From Lachnospiraceae bacterium (GTDB lineage Bacteria > Bacillota > Clostridia > Lachnospirales > Lachnospiraceae): a DNA stretch of 64,000 nucleotides. A program made the translations under genes and the position numbers. Positions 36,113 through 43,753 of the stretch are shown piece after piece. The DNA is taken from positions 62,001-126,000 of the forward strand of contig CAJTEW010000006.1 in the NCBI GenBank assembly GCA_910575605.1, given 5' to 3'. Within the stretch, counting starts at the first letter, position 1. Each line of letters begins with the position of its first letter. The notes beneath the pieces were generated by a model. It was not told where the DNA came from and ran no database searches. It saw only the letters and a list, made by a program, of their open reading frames with translations.

Positions 36113-37266
36113 AAATAAAAATATTTGCCGGTATTTTTTTATTAGGGATCAGCCTTTTTTTGACCCGGGCAACAGTCAGAGCGGCAGAGGACTACAGCCA
36201 GGATATGGCGGGTATGACGGAAGATATATTAGAACAGTTTGATTTCGAAGAAATAGATGAAGAGCTGAAAGAATTATTTCCAGAGCAGAGGGTTGGATTT
36301 AAGGAAACAATTATGGAAATTTTATCTGGAGATATTATGTTTACTTCAGATTTATTAAAAAGGCTTGTAATAGAGCAGTTAACATATGCAATAAAAAGCT
36401 GCAGACAGAATCTGGTTCATATTCTATTTTTGGCGGTAATGGCGGCGGTATTTGCAAACTTTGGAAGCATCTTTCAGAGCCGTCAGATTTCAGAGGTAAG
36501 TTTTTTTGTTCTGTACCTTTTAATGATTGCATTGTGCCTAAATTCATTTAAGTCTGTTGTTGAATGGACAACCGGTGGTATCGAGAGTCTTACCTCTTTT
36601 ATGAAAGTGTTCTGTCCTGTTTATTTTTTAGCGGTTACAATTGCGAAGGGAAGCATAACCGCCGCCGCATTTTATAATCTGGCGTTATTCCTCATACTTG
36701 TGGTGGAACTTTTAATTGTAAAACTTCTGCTTCCCCTGGTTCATGTCTATATGATGATAAAAATACTAGACTTTTTGTCACCCGAGGAATATTTAAGTAA
36801 ATTTGCAGAGCTTATTGAGACAGCAGTTTCCTGGACACTTAAAACACTCCTTACCTGCATTATCGGGTTGAATGTGATGCAGAGCCTCATAAGTCCAGCA
36901 GTTGATACGGTGAAAAGAAGTGTGGTGACAAGAGGAGCGGAAGCAATTCCGGGTATTGGAGATGTACTAGGAGGAATGACAGAGGTTGTATTTGGGACGG
37001 CAGTCCTGGTAAAGAATGGAATTGGTATGACAGGGGCAGTCATATGCTTTGCCCTCTGCCTGTTCCCACTTGTACAGATTGGATGTATTGTCCTTATGTA
37101 TAAGCTGGCGGCGGCACTTATCCAGCCGGTGTCAGATAAAAGGATTGTGGGCTGTGTAGAAAGTGTGGGAGAGGGATGCAGGCTTTTGATGCGCATTATA
37201 TTTACATCGGGGCTTTTATTTCTCCTTACGATTGTTGTTGTGTCGGCTTCTACAGGAAATGTATAA
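36109..37266 (+). CDS. spoIIIAE: Stage III sporulation protein AE
   Basis: A 385-residue protein. The N-terminus (MKIKIFAGIFLLGISLFLTRATVRAAEDYS) looks like a cleavable signal peptide, followed by an acidic amphipathic region and about seven to eight membrane helices. The RGAEAIPGIGDVLGGMTEVVFG segment is conserved in SpoIIIAE. The start at 36109 overlaps the spoIIIAD stop; an in-frame upstream codon at 36058 would disrupt the signal peptide. Forms part of the mother-cell channel complex. Confidence 0.94.
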   Translation: MKIKIFAGIFLLGISLFLTRATVRAAEDYSQDMAGMTEDILEQFDFEEIDEELKELFPEQRVGFKETIMEILSGDIMFTSDLLKRLVIEQLTYAIKSCRQNLVHILFLAVMAAVFANFGSIFQSRQISEVSFFVLYLLMIALCLNSFKSVVEWTTGGIESLTSFMKVFCPVYFLAVTIAKGSITAAAFYNLALFLILVVELLIVKLLLPLVHVYMMIKILDFLSPEEYLSKFAELIETAVSWTLKTLLTCIIGLNVMQSLISPAVDTVKRSVVTRGAEAIPGIGDVLGGMTEVVFGTAVLVKNGIGMTGAVICFALCLFPLVQIGCIVLMYKLAAALIQPVSDKRIVGCVESVGEGCRLLMRIIFTSGLLFLLTIVVVSASTGNV

Positions 37267-37284
37267 GTTACATGAGGAGGAGAT

Positions 37285-37563
37285 ATGTTTGATTATCTTT
37301 ATGAGTGGATACAGAATATCGCGTTCTATCTGGTCTTGGTGACGGCTGTTTTACATGCAGTTCCTAATAAGGCGTATAAGAAATATGTTCGGTTTTTTAC
37401 GGGTCTTGTTTTGATTCTTATGATAATAACGCCTGTACTAAGGCTGTTTGGGACAGAGGCAGAGGTTATGGATCTGTATGAATATATAGATGAAATGAAG
37501 GCAGTTCAGATGGAGACAGAGAAGGAGGATATCGGAGTGGAGGAGATTCAGATTGAATGGTAG
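37285..37563 (+). CDS. spoIIIAF: Stage III sporulation protein AF, short form
   Basis: Only 92 residues, against about 206 in Bacillus. It keeps the two N-terminal membrane helices (IAFYLVLVTAVLHAVP and FFTGLVLILMIITPVLRLF) and the conserved PNKAYKKYVRF between them, but ends soon after the second, with an acidic tail. The large C-terminal domain seen in Bacillus is absent. The frame has a good RBS (AGGAGGAG) and overlaps spoIIIAG by 11 nt, so it looks like an intact short gene rather than a truncation. Confidence 0.85.
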   Translation: MFDYLYEWIQNIAFYLVLVTAVLHAVPNKAYKKYVRFFTGLVLILMIITPVLRLFGTEAEVMDLYEYIDEMKAVQMETEKEDIGVEEIQIEW

Positions 37564-38158
37564 CAAAAACGTTATAAAAGAATTCTTGGAAAAAGTAAGA
37601 AATAAAAATATAAAAAAGGATCAGATTCTGATATTTCTTCTTGTAGGAGTACTGCTCCTTATTATAGCACTGCCGTCAGGAGGGACAACGGGGGAAGAAA
37701 GAATATTTTCTAATGATGAGCCAGAAGAAAATGAATATCAGGAGGAAGCATATACAAGGGAGCTTGAAAACCGGCTTGAAAAAACCTTGTCCCAGATGGA
37801 TGGGGCGGGACAAGTGGCGGTAATGATTACGTTAAAAACTTCCTCGGAACAGGTTGTAGAGAAGGACACGGAAGAAAAGAAAGAGAGTATTACAGAAAGT
37901 GACAGCCAGGGCGGAAGTAGAACTACACAGAACACAAATTATAAAGAGGTGGCGGTATATGGCGGTGATGAGGGGGCTAAAAGCCAGACTCCTTATATAA
38001 GTAAAAGATTAAGCCCCAGAGTAGAAGGGGTTGTTGTAATAGCACCTGGTGGTGATGATCCAGTTGTAGTAAAAAATATAACTGAAGCTGTGCAGGCATT
38101 ATTTGGGATAGACACGCATAAGATTAGAATAGTGAAAGGTAGGAGGGAAGGTAAGTGA
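37553..38158 (+). CDS. spoIIIAG: Stage III sporulation protein AG
   Basis: A 201-residue single-span protein: a membrane helix (QILIFLLVGVLLLIIAL, residues about 23-40), an acidic linker, then a ring-building domain with YTRELENRLEKTLSQMDGAGQVAVMITLKTS and LSPRVEGVVVIAPGGDDPVVVKNITEAVQALFGIDTHKIRIV. SpoIIIAG forms a large ring in the intermembrane space, homologous to secretion-system rings. The start is TTG 37553 with GGAGGAG 8 nt before it. Confidence 0.94.
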   Translation: MNGSKNVIKEFLEKVRNKNIKKDQILIFLLVGVLLLIIALPSGGTTGEERIFSNDEPEENEYQEEAYTRELENRLEKTLSQMDGAGQVAVMITLKTSSEQVVEKDTEEKKESITESDSQGGSRTTQNTNYKEVAVYGGDEGAKSQTPYISKRLSPRVEGVVVIAPGGDDPVVVKNITEAVQALFGIDTHKIRIVKGRREGK

Positions 38159-38781
38159 AACGAATATTTAAAAAAAATCAGATTATTATCGCTGCCCTGG
38201 CGGTAATGATTGCAGCAGCAGGGTATCTGAACTATTCTGGAAGGTTATTTGGAGATGAGAAAAAGGCAGAAACTGCAAATAACGAGATTGCAAATAAGGA
38301 GCTTTTAGATATCTCAGAGGAAGATTTGGCCAGTGCATCAGATGATATTGAGAGCCCGGACGGAGAAGGGGGAAGCGTAGATGGAACACCTGGGGAAGCA
38401 GTACTTACATCCGGCGAGGCCAATGCAGTAGTTGCAGAGGCAAAGGTAACAAGAGAACAGGTCCGTGCAAAAAATAAAGAAACGCTTCTGGAAATTATTA
38501 ACAGCGAAAATTTAAGTGATGAACAGAAACAGGATGCTGTAAATCAGATGGTTTCCATGACTGATCTGGCAGAAAAAGAGGCAGCGGCAGAGACAATGCT
38601 GTCCTCTAAAGGATTTAGCGAAACAGTGGTAAGCCTTACGGTAGATTCGGCAGATGTTGTAGTTAATGCAAAAGAAATTGACGATGCAAGCCTTGCTCAG
38701 ATTGAGGATATTGTGACAAGGAAGACAGGAATTCCGGCAGCAAATGTTGTGATTACGCCAGTTTACTCTGAAGGGAAGTAA
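38155..38781 (+). CDS. spoIIIAH: Stage III sporulation protein AH
   Basis: A 208-residue single-span protein: N-terminal helix (IIIAALAVMIAAAGYLNYSG), a Glu/Asp/Gly-rich linker, then a ring-building YscJ/FliF-like domain (AAAETMLSSKGFSETVVSLTVDSADVVVNAKEIDD). It binds SpoIIQ of the forespore across the intermembrane space. The start is GTG 38155, overlapping spoIIIAG by 4 nt. Last gene of the operon; no terminator is visible before the prfC promoter. Confidence 0.95.
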   Translation: MKRIFKKNQIIIAALAVMIAAAGYLNYSGRLFGDEKKAETANNEIANKELLDISEEDLASASDDIESPDGEGGSVDGTPGEAVLTSGEANAVVAEAKVTREQVRAKNKETLLEIINSENLSDEQKQDAVNQMVSMTDLAEKEAAAETMLSSKGFSETVVSLTVDSADVVVNAKEIDDASLAQIEDIVTRKTGIPAANVVITPVYSEGK

Positions 38782-38790
38782 TATTTTGTG

Positions 38791-38819
38791 TTGAGGAAAC
38801 GCTATCCGTGTGGTATACT
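38791..38819 (+). promoter_or_regulatory. prfC promoter
   Basis: TTGAGG (38791-38796), exactly 17 bp, TATACT (38814-38819), about 52 bp before the prfC start. Confidence 0.65.
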
Positions 38820-38870
38820 GTTTAGCGGTTTGATTTACAGGGTATACTATCATTAGGAGTGGTAAAGATA

Positions 38871-40472
38871 ATGTCACAGATTATAGGTGAAGTGAAGAAA
38901 CAGATAGAAAAAAGAAGAACATTTGCTATTATTTCCCATCCAGATGCAGGAAAAACGACTTTGACGGAAAAGTTCCTTTTGTATGGAGGAGCCATTAACC
39001 AGGCGGGAAGTGTAAAGGGAAAGGCAACAGCTAAGCATGCAGTGTCAGACTGGATGGAGATAGAGAAGGAGAGAGGGATTTCCGTAACATCCTCGGTTCT
39101 TCAGTTTAGTTATGGAGGGTATTGTATCAATATTCTGGATACACCAGGACACCAGGATTTTTCAGAGGATACGTACCGGACACTTATGGCGGCAGACTCT
39201 GCAGTGATGGTGATTGATGCATCCAAGGGTGTGGAGGCGCAGACGAGGAAGCTGTTCAAAGTATGCACCATGCGGCATATTCCTATATTTACTTTTATTA
39301 ATAAGATGGATAGGGAAGCGATGGATACTTTCGAGCTTCTCGATGATATTGAGACGGAGCTTGGAATCGCAACCTGTCCGGTTAACTGGCCTATTGGTTC
39401 AGGAAAAGAGTTCAGGGGTGTTTATGACAGAACAGGCGAAAAGGTGGAACTCTTTTCAGATACTAGAAAAGGTACGATACAAGGTGAGGTAAAGAAGGTT
39501 CCTTTATCAGATCCAGAGCTTTGCGGGCTTATCAGTGACAGTCAGAGAAAAAAGCTTGAGGAGGAGATAGAGCTTTTAGACGGCGCAGGCGCAGAGTTTG
39601 ATCAGGAATTAGTGAGTAAAGGTGAACTGTCACCAGTATTTTTCGGCTCTGCACTTACAAATTTCGGGGTAGAGACATTTTTGCAGCATTTCCTTCAGAT
39701 GACAACTTTTCCTTTGCCGCGTATGTCGGATAAAGGATGGATAAATCCTATGGAGGAGGAAGCGTTTTCTGCATTTGTCTTTAAAATTCAGGCAAATATG
39801 AATAGGGCTCACAGGGACAGAATAGCCTTCATGCGTATATGTTCAGGCGCCTTTGAAGCCGGAATGGAAGTGTACCATATGCAGGGAGGTAGAAAAGTCA
39901 GATTGTCCCAGCCCCAGCAGCTTATGGCTAGTGAGCGGAAAATGATAGAAAAAGCATATGGCGGTGATATTATTGGCGTTTTCGACCCAGGTATTTTTTC
40001 CATTGGGGATACACTTACAACTGCGGGGGACAGATTCAGTTACGAAGGAATTCCCACATTTGCACCGGAACATTTTGCAAGGGTGCGTCAGGTAGACACC
40101 ATGAAACGCAAGCAGTTTATAAAAGGAATCAATCAGATTGCCCAGGAAGGCGCTATTCAGATCTTCCAGGAATTTAATACAGGCATGGAAGAGATTATTG
40201 TGGGCGTAGTGGGCGTGCTTCAGTTTGATGTATTGAAATATCGTCTGGAGAATGAATATAATGTAGAGATCCGTATGGATAATCTTCCTTATGAATACAT
40301 TAGGTGGATTGACAATACAGATATTGACGTAGGGAAGATAATAGGTACCTCAGATATGAAACGTGTGAAGGATTTAAAAGAACGCCCGCTTCTGCTTTTT
40401 GTGAACGAATGGAGTATTCGCATGACACAGGAAAGGAACGATGGGCTGGTATTGACAGAATTTGCCCGATAG
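38871..40472 (+). CDS. prfC: Peptide chain release factor 3
   Basis: A 533-residue GTPase that removes RF1/RF2 from the ribosome after termination. G1 is SHPDAGKTTLTE, then the switch I region KGKATAKHAVSDWMEIEKERGISVTSSV, G3 DTPGHQDFSEDTYR, G4 NKMDRE. The C-terminal part with RVRQVDTMKRKQFIKGINQIAQEGAIQIF is RF3-specific. ATG 38871 is chosen over GTG 38859 because the latter overlaps the RBS AGGAG (38855-38859). Known RF3 is absent from Bacillus; here it separates the spoIIIA operon from yqhY-nusB. An extraordinary perfect inverted repeat follows the stop codon. Confidence 0.95.
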   Translation: MSQIIGEVKKQIEKRRTFAIISHPDAGKTTLTEKFLLYGGAINQAGSVKGKATAKHAVSDWMEIEKERGISVTSSVLQFSYGGYCINILDTPGHQDFSEDTYRTLMAADSAVMVIDASKGVEAQTRKLFKVCTMRHIPIFTFINKMDREAMDTFELLDDIETELGIATCPVNWPIGSGKEFRGVYDRTGEKVELFSDTRKGTIQGEVKKVPLSDPELCGLISDSQRKKLEEEIELLDGAGAEFDQELVSKGELSPVFFGSALTNFGVETFLQHFLQMTTFPLPRMSDKGWINPMEEEAFSAFVFKIQANMNRAHRDRIAFMRICSGAFEAGMEVYHMQGGRKVRLSQPQQLMASERKMIEKAYGGDIIGVFDPGIFSIGDTLTTAGDRFSYEGIPTFAPEHFARVRQVDTMKRKQFIKGINQIAQEGAIQIFQEFNTGMEEIIVGVVGVLQFDVLKYRLENEYNVEIRMDNLPYEYIRWIDNTDIDVGKIIGTSDMKRVKDLKERPLLLFVNEWSIRMTQERNDGLVLTEFAR

Positions 40473-40477
40473 GGCTA

Positions 40478-40553
40478 AGGGACAGGGTATTTTTAATCTG
40501 GGACGGAGTTTTTTTCAAAAAACTCCGTCCCAGATTAAAAATACCCTGTCCCT
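40478..40553. repeat. 76-nt perfect palindrome (37-bp arms, 2-nt centre)
   Basis: Left arm 40478-40514 and right arm 40517-40553 are exact reverse complements across all 37 positions; the centre is TC (40515-40516). The arms contain GGGACAGGGTATTTTTAATC, GGGACGGAGT and a T6/A6 run next to the centre. It starts 6 nt after the prfC stop and ends 3 nt before the next -35 box. It could act as a strong mRNA hairpin, but no U-tract follows. It resembles a REP/MITE-like repeat in form; no transposase is near. Confidence 0.95.
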
Positions 40554-40556
40554 ACT

Positions 40557-40584
40557 TTGCAAATCCCTATTAATTTGTTATAAT
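40557..40584 (+). promoter_or_regulatory. Promoter of the yqhY-nusB operon
   Basis: TTGCAA (40557-40562), 16-bp spacer, consensus TATAAT (40579-40584). Confidence 0.75.
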
Positions 40585-40621
40585 GTTTTATAATCGAGAA
40601 TCAGACAGGAGGTTTAACGAT

Positions 40622-41005
40622 ATGGGAAAAGAAGAAAAGAATGCCTATACAATAAAGATGGAAGAAAACTTAGGTGAGGTTAAGATAGCAGATGAGGTTG
40701 TTGCTATTATTGCTGGCCTTGCGGCTATGGAGGTGGACGGTGTTTCTTCCATGGCGGGGAATGCCACAAAGGAGCTTATCAACAAGTTTGGAAGAAAGTC
40801 CTTATCTAAAGGCGTTAAGGTTGATGTGCTTGAGGGAATTGTAACAGTATCTCTGGCTATGAATATAAAGTTTGGGTACAGCATTAAGGATGTTACTGAG
40901 AAGGTTCAGGAGAAGGTGAAAACAGCGATTGAGAATATGACTGGCCTTGAAGTTGCGGATGTGAATATCCGGGTTGCAGGAGTGGATGTACCGGAGGAAG
41001 CATAA
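40622..41005 (+). CDS. yqhY: Asp23/Gls24 family protein
   Basis: A 127-residue Asp23-domain protein: GEVKIADEVVAIIAGLAAMEVDGVSSMAG and the GVKVDVLEGIVTVSLAMNIKFGYSIKDVTEKVQEKVKTAIENMTG core are typical. In Bacillus yqhY lies just upstream of nusB and is linked to acetyl-CoA carboxylase; accBC are not present here. ATG 40622 is 9 nt after AGGAGG (40607-40612); the upstream frame at 40583 lies inside the promoter. Confidence 0.9.
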   Translation: MGKEEKNAYTIKMEENLGEVKIADEVVAIIAGLAAMEVDGVSSMAGNATKELINKFGRKSLSKGVKVDVLEGIVTVSLAMNIKFGYSIKDVTEKVQEKVKTAIENMTGLEVADVNIRVAGVDVPEEA

Positions 41006-41413
41006 GTGAAAAGGTCGGAATTAAGAGAGCATATTTTCAGGATGGTGTTCAGCTATGAATTTAACAGTGACAGCGAGATGCCGGGCCAGATGCAGCTTTA
41101 TTTTGAGCAGCTGGAGGGAGGTATGCCGAAGGAAGAGGATGTAGAGTACATTAGGACGAAGGCTCTGAATGTTATTCTGAAGGCGGATGAGGCGGATGTG
41201 CTCATCAATAAGTATACAAAAGGCTGGAAGACAAGCCGCATGAATAAGGTAGATCTCAGTATCCTAAGGCTTGCCGTATACGAGATGAAGTGGGATGCAG
41301 ATGTGCCGGAGGGTGTCGCAATTAATGAGGCTGTTGAGCTTGCCAAAAAGTACAGCGGAGAGGACGGCCCGTCATTTGTAAATGGAGTGCTTGCAAAGCT
41401 TATAGATGAGTGA
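41006..41413 (+). CDS. nusB: Transcription antitermination factor NusB
   Basis: A 135-residue all-helical RNA-binding protein: RSELREHIFRMVFSYEF at the N-terminus and ILRLAVYEMKWDADVPEGVAINEAVELAKKYSGEDGPSFVNGVLAKL at the C-terminus are diagnostic. With NusE it binds boxA RNA during rRNA transcription. GTG start immediately after the yqhY stop, so translation is coupled. Confidence 0.96.
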   Translation: MKRSELREHIFRMVFSYEFNSDSEMPGQMQLYFEQLEGGMPKEEDVEYIRTKALNVILKADEADVLINKYTKGWKTSRMNKVDLSILRLAVYEMKWDADVPEGVAINEAVELAKKYSGEDGPSFVNGVLAKLIDE

Positions 41414-41426
41414 CAGAGGTGGGTTC

Positions 41427-42638
41427 ATGACGAGGAATGTATATACGGTAGGACAGGTAAACTCATATATCAGAAATATGTTCACGCAGGATTATATGCT
41501 TGGCCGTATTTATGTTAAAGGAGAAGTGTCCAATTGTAAATATCATACTTCAGGGCATATATATTTTTCATTAAAGGATGAGTCGGGAACGATTGCCTGT
41601 GTTATGTTTGCCGGGCAGCGGGGCGGGCTCTCTTTTCGTATGGGTGAAGGACAGCAGGTTGTTGTTTTTGGCTCTATTAATGTATACGAAAGAAGCGGCT
41701 CATATCAGCTCTATGCAAGAGAGATCCGTCTAGACGGTGAGGGAGTCTTGTATGAGAAATTCCAGATGCTTAAGAAGGAGCTTGAGGAGATGGGAATGTT
41801 TGCCCCGGAATATAAAAAGCAGATTCCCCGTTATCCAAAACGCATCGGCGTGGTGACGGCATCTACAGGTGCAGCTATCCGAGATATTATGAATATAACA
41901 AAACGAAGGAATCCTTATGTCCAGCTGGTTCTGTACCCGGCCCAGGTACAAGGAGAAGGGGCAAAGGAAAGCATTGTGAGAGGAATCAATATGCTAGAGC
42001 GTCTCGGTGTCGATGTCATGATCGTGGGACGAGGCGGAGGCTCCATTGAGGATTTGTGGGCATTTAATGAGGAAGAAGTGGCTAGAGCCATTTTTAACTG
42101 TCAGATACCGGTTATTTCGGCGGTGGGACATGAGACAGATACAACGATAGCAGACTATGTGGCTGATCTTAGAGCTCCGACTCCTTCCGCTGCTGCTGAG
42201 CTTGCAGTTTATGATTATCACCGGACAGAGGAGCAGCTTAAGGAATATGAGCTGCGGTTTTCCAAAGAGCTGTGGCAGAAGCTTAGGATTGGAAGGATGC
42301 GCCTGGAAAAATATCAGACAAAATTAGGATATCTTCATCCTAAAAACAAACTGAGAGAGGATAGGCTTAAGCTGGCAGATATAGAGGATGGGCTGCGCGG
42401 CCGGATGGATGCGGTACTTGTGTCATCCCGCCACAGATTTCAGGTTTATGCCGAAAGATTAAACGGCCTCTCCCCTTTGAAAAAATTAAGCCAGGGTTAT
42501 GCCTATGCTGTGGACGAAAAGGGAAAGGCGCTTAAAAGTGTCCGTCAGATACAAAAAGGGGAACATATTCTGATCCATGTGACGGACGGAACAGTGCAGG
42601 CAAAAGTAGAAGAGATAAAGGAGGGGCATCATGGCTAA
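41427..42638 (+). CDS. xseA: Exodeoxyribonuclease VII large subunit
   Basis: A 403-residue protein with an N-terminal OB-fold (YTVGQVNSYIRNMFTQDYMLGRIYVKGEVSNCKYHTSGHIYFSLKD) and catalytic region VMIVGRGGGSIEDLWAFNEEEVARAI plus ISAVGHETDTTIADYVADLRAPTPSAAAELA. With XseB it degrades single-stranded DNA to oligonucleotides. I prefer ATG 41427 (AGAGGTGGG just before it) to 41406, which overlaps nusB. It overlaps xseB by 8 nt. Confidence 0.95.
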   Translation: MTRNVYTVGQVNSYIRNMFTQDYMLGRIYVKGEVSNCKYHTSGHIYFSLKDESGTIACVMFAGQRGGLSFRMGEGQQVVVFGSINVYERSGSYQLYAREIRLDGEGVLYEKFQMLKKELEEMGMFAPEYKKQIPRYPKRIGVVTASTGAAIRDIMNITKRRNPYVQLVLYPAQVQGEGAKESIVRGINMLERLGVDVMIVGRGGGSIEDLWAFNEEEVARAIFNCQIPVISAVGHETDTTIADYVADLRAPTPSAAAELAVYDYHRTEEQLKEYELRFSKELWQKLRIGRMRLEKYQTKLGYLHPKNKLREDRLKLADIEDGLRGRMDAVLVSSRHRFQVYAERLNGLSPLKKLSQGYAYAVDEKGKALKSVRQIQKGEHILIHVTDGTVQAKVEEIKEGHHG

Positions 42639-42855
42639 AGCTAAAGAGGAAGAACAGACATTAGAAGAATTATTTGCAGGACTTGAGGAGGTGCTGGGAG
42701 CTATGGAGGAGCCGGAGGTTTCTCTGGAGGAATCCTTTGGGCTTTATCACAAGGGAATGAATCTGTTAAAGTATTGTAATGAACGGCTTGACAAGATAGA
42801 AAAGAGGATGCTCGTATTGGATGAAGAAGGAGAAGTACATGAGTTTGACAAATGA
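42631..42855 (+). CDS. xseB: Exodeoxyribonuclease VII small subunit
   Basis: A 74-residue helical protein: TLEELFAGLEEVLGAMEEPEVSLEESFGLYHKGMNLLKYCNERLDKIEKRM is the family core. Overlaps xseA by 8 nt and the downstream ispA by 17 nt. Confidence 0.94.
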   Translation: MAKAKEEEQTLEELFAGLEEVLGAMEEPEVSLEESFGLYHKGMNLLKYCNERLDKIEKRMLVLDEEGEVHEFDK

Positions 42856-43741
42856 CTTTAAAATATTAAGGGAGAAAAAAATCAGGGAGATTGAGAACGT
42901 TCTTCAGGAATATCTCCCAAAGCAGAGGGGCCGTCAAAAAATTATTATGGAAGTCATGGGATACAGTCTCCTTGCCGGAGGCAAAAGATTAAGGCCCATG
43001 CTTATGAAAGAGACTTACCGTCTGTTTGGTGGAAGCTCGGAGGCACTCAAACCCTTTATGGCGGCCATTGAGATGATTCATACCTATTCCCTTGTACACG
43101 ATGATCTTCCAGCTATGGATAATGATGATTACCGCAGGGGGCGTAAGACTACCCATGTTGTATATGGTGAGGATATGGGAATACTTGCTGGAGATGCGCT
43201 TCTTAACTATGCCTTTGAAACAGCATTTAAAGCCTTTACCGCAGAACCACAGGACAGTCTCCTGATAGGAAGAGCTTTGGGCGTGCTGGGGGAAAAGGCC
43301 GGCATTTATGGCATGATAGGCGGACAGGTTATTGACGTAAAGGAAACAGGATGTGCGGTTTCAAAAGAAGTACTTTATACGATCTATGAGCTTAAAACGT
43401 CTGCGCTTATAGAAGCAGCCATGATGATTGGTGCGATTCTGGGAGGTGCTTCACAAGAAGAAGTAAAGACAGTAGAAAAAATTGCAAAAAATGTGGGAAT
43501 TGCGTTTCAGATACAGGATGACATTCTGGATGTGACAAGTACCAGTGACATTCTGGGAAAACCGGTACATAGTGATGAAAAAAATGAAAAGACAACCTAT
43601 GTGACTCTGCTTGGCTTAAATGAGGCAAAAAAAGCAGTAGAAAAAAAATCCTGTGAGGCAGTCAGCCTTTTAAAGAAGCTGCCAGGAAAAAATGCTTTTC
43701 TGGAAGAACTGCTTTTAGAGTTAATCCACAGAGATAGGTAA
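42839..43741 (+). CDS. ispA: Polyprenyl (farnesyl) diphosphate synthase
   Basis: A 300-residue trans-prenyltransferase. Both Asp-rich motifs are present: HDDLPAMDNDDYRRG and FQIQDDILDVTS, with GGKRLRPML at the N-terminus. Condenses IPP with DMAPP/GPP to make farnesyl diphosphate (chain length is inference from context). ATG 42839 has AAGGAG 6 nt before it and overlaps the end of xseB. Next to dxs, the first enzyme of the MEP pathway, as in Bacillus. Confidence 0.93.
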   Translation: MSLTNDFKILREKKIREIENVLQEYLPKQRGRQKIIMEVMGYSLLAGGKRLRPMLMKETYRLFGGSSEALKPFMAAIEMIHTYSLVHDDLPAMDNDDYRRGRKTTHVVYGEDMGILAGDALLNYAFETAFKAFTAEPQDSLLIGRALGVLGEKAGIYGMIGGQVIDVKETGCAVSKEVLYTIYELKTSALIEAAMMIGAILGGASQEEVKTVEKIAKNVGIAFQIQDDILDVTSTSDILGKPVHSDEKNEKTTYVTLLGLNEAKKAVEKKSCEAVSLLKKLPGKNAFLEELLLELIHRDR

Positions 43742-43753
43742 AGAGGGATTCGT

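Noticed and set aside
40478-40553. CRISPR or tRNA-like element
   Set aside because: It is a single perfect palindrome with no spacers and no cloverleaf.
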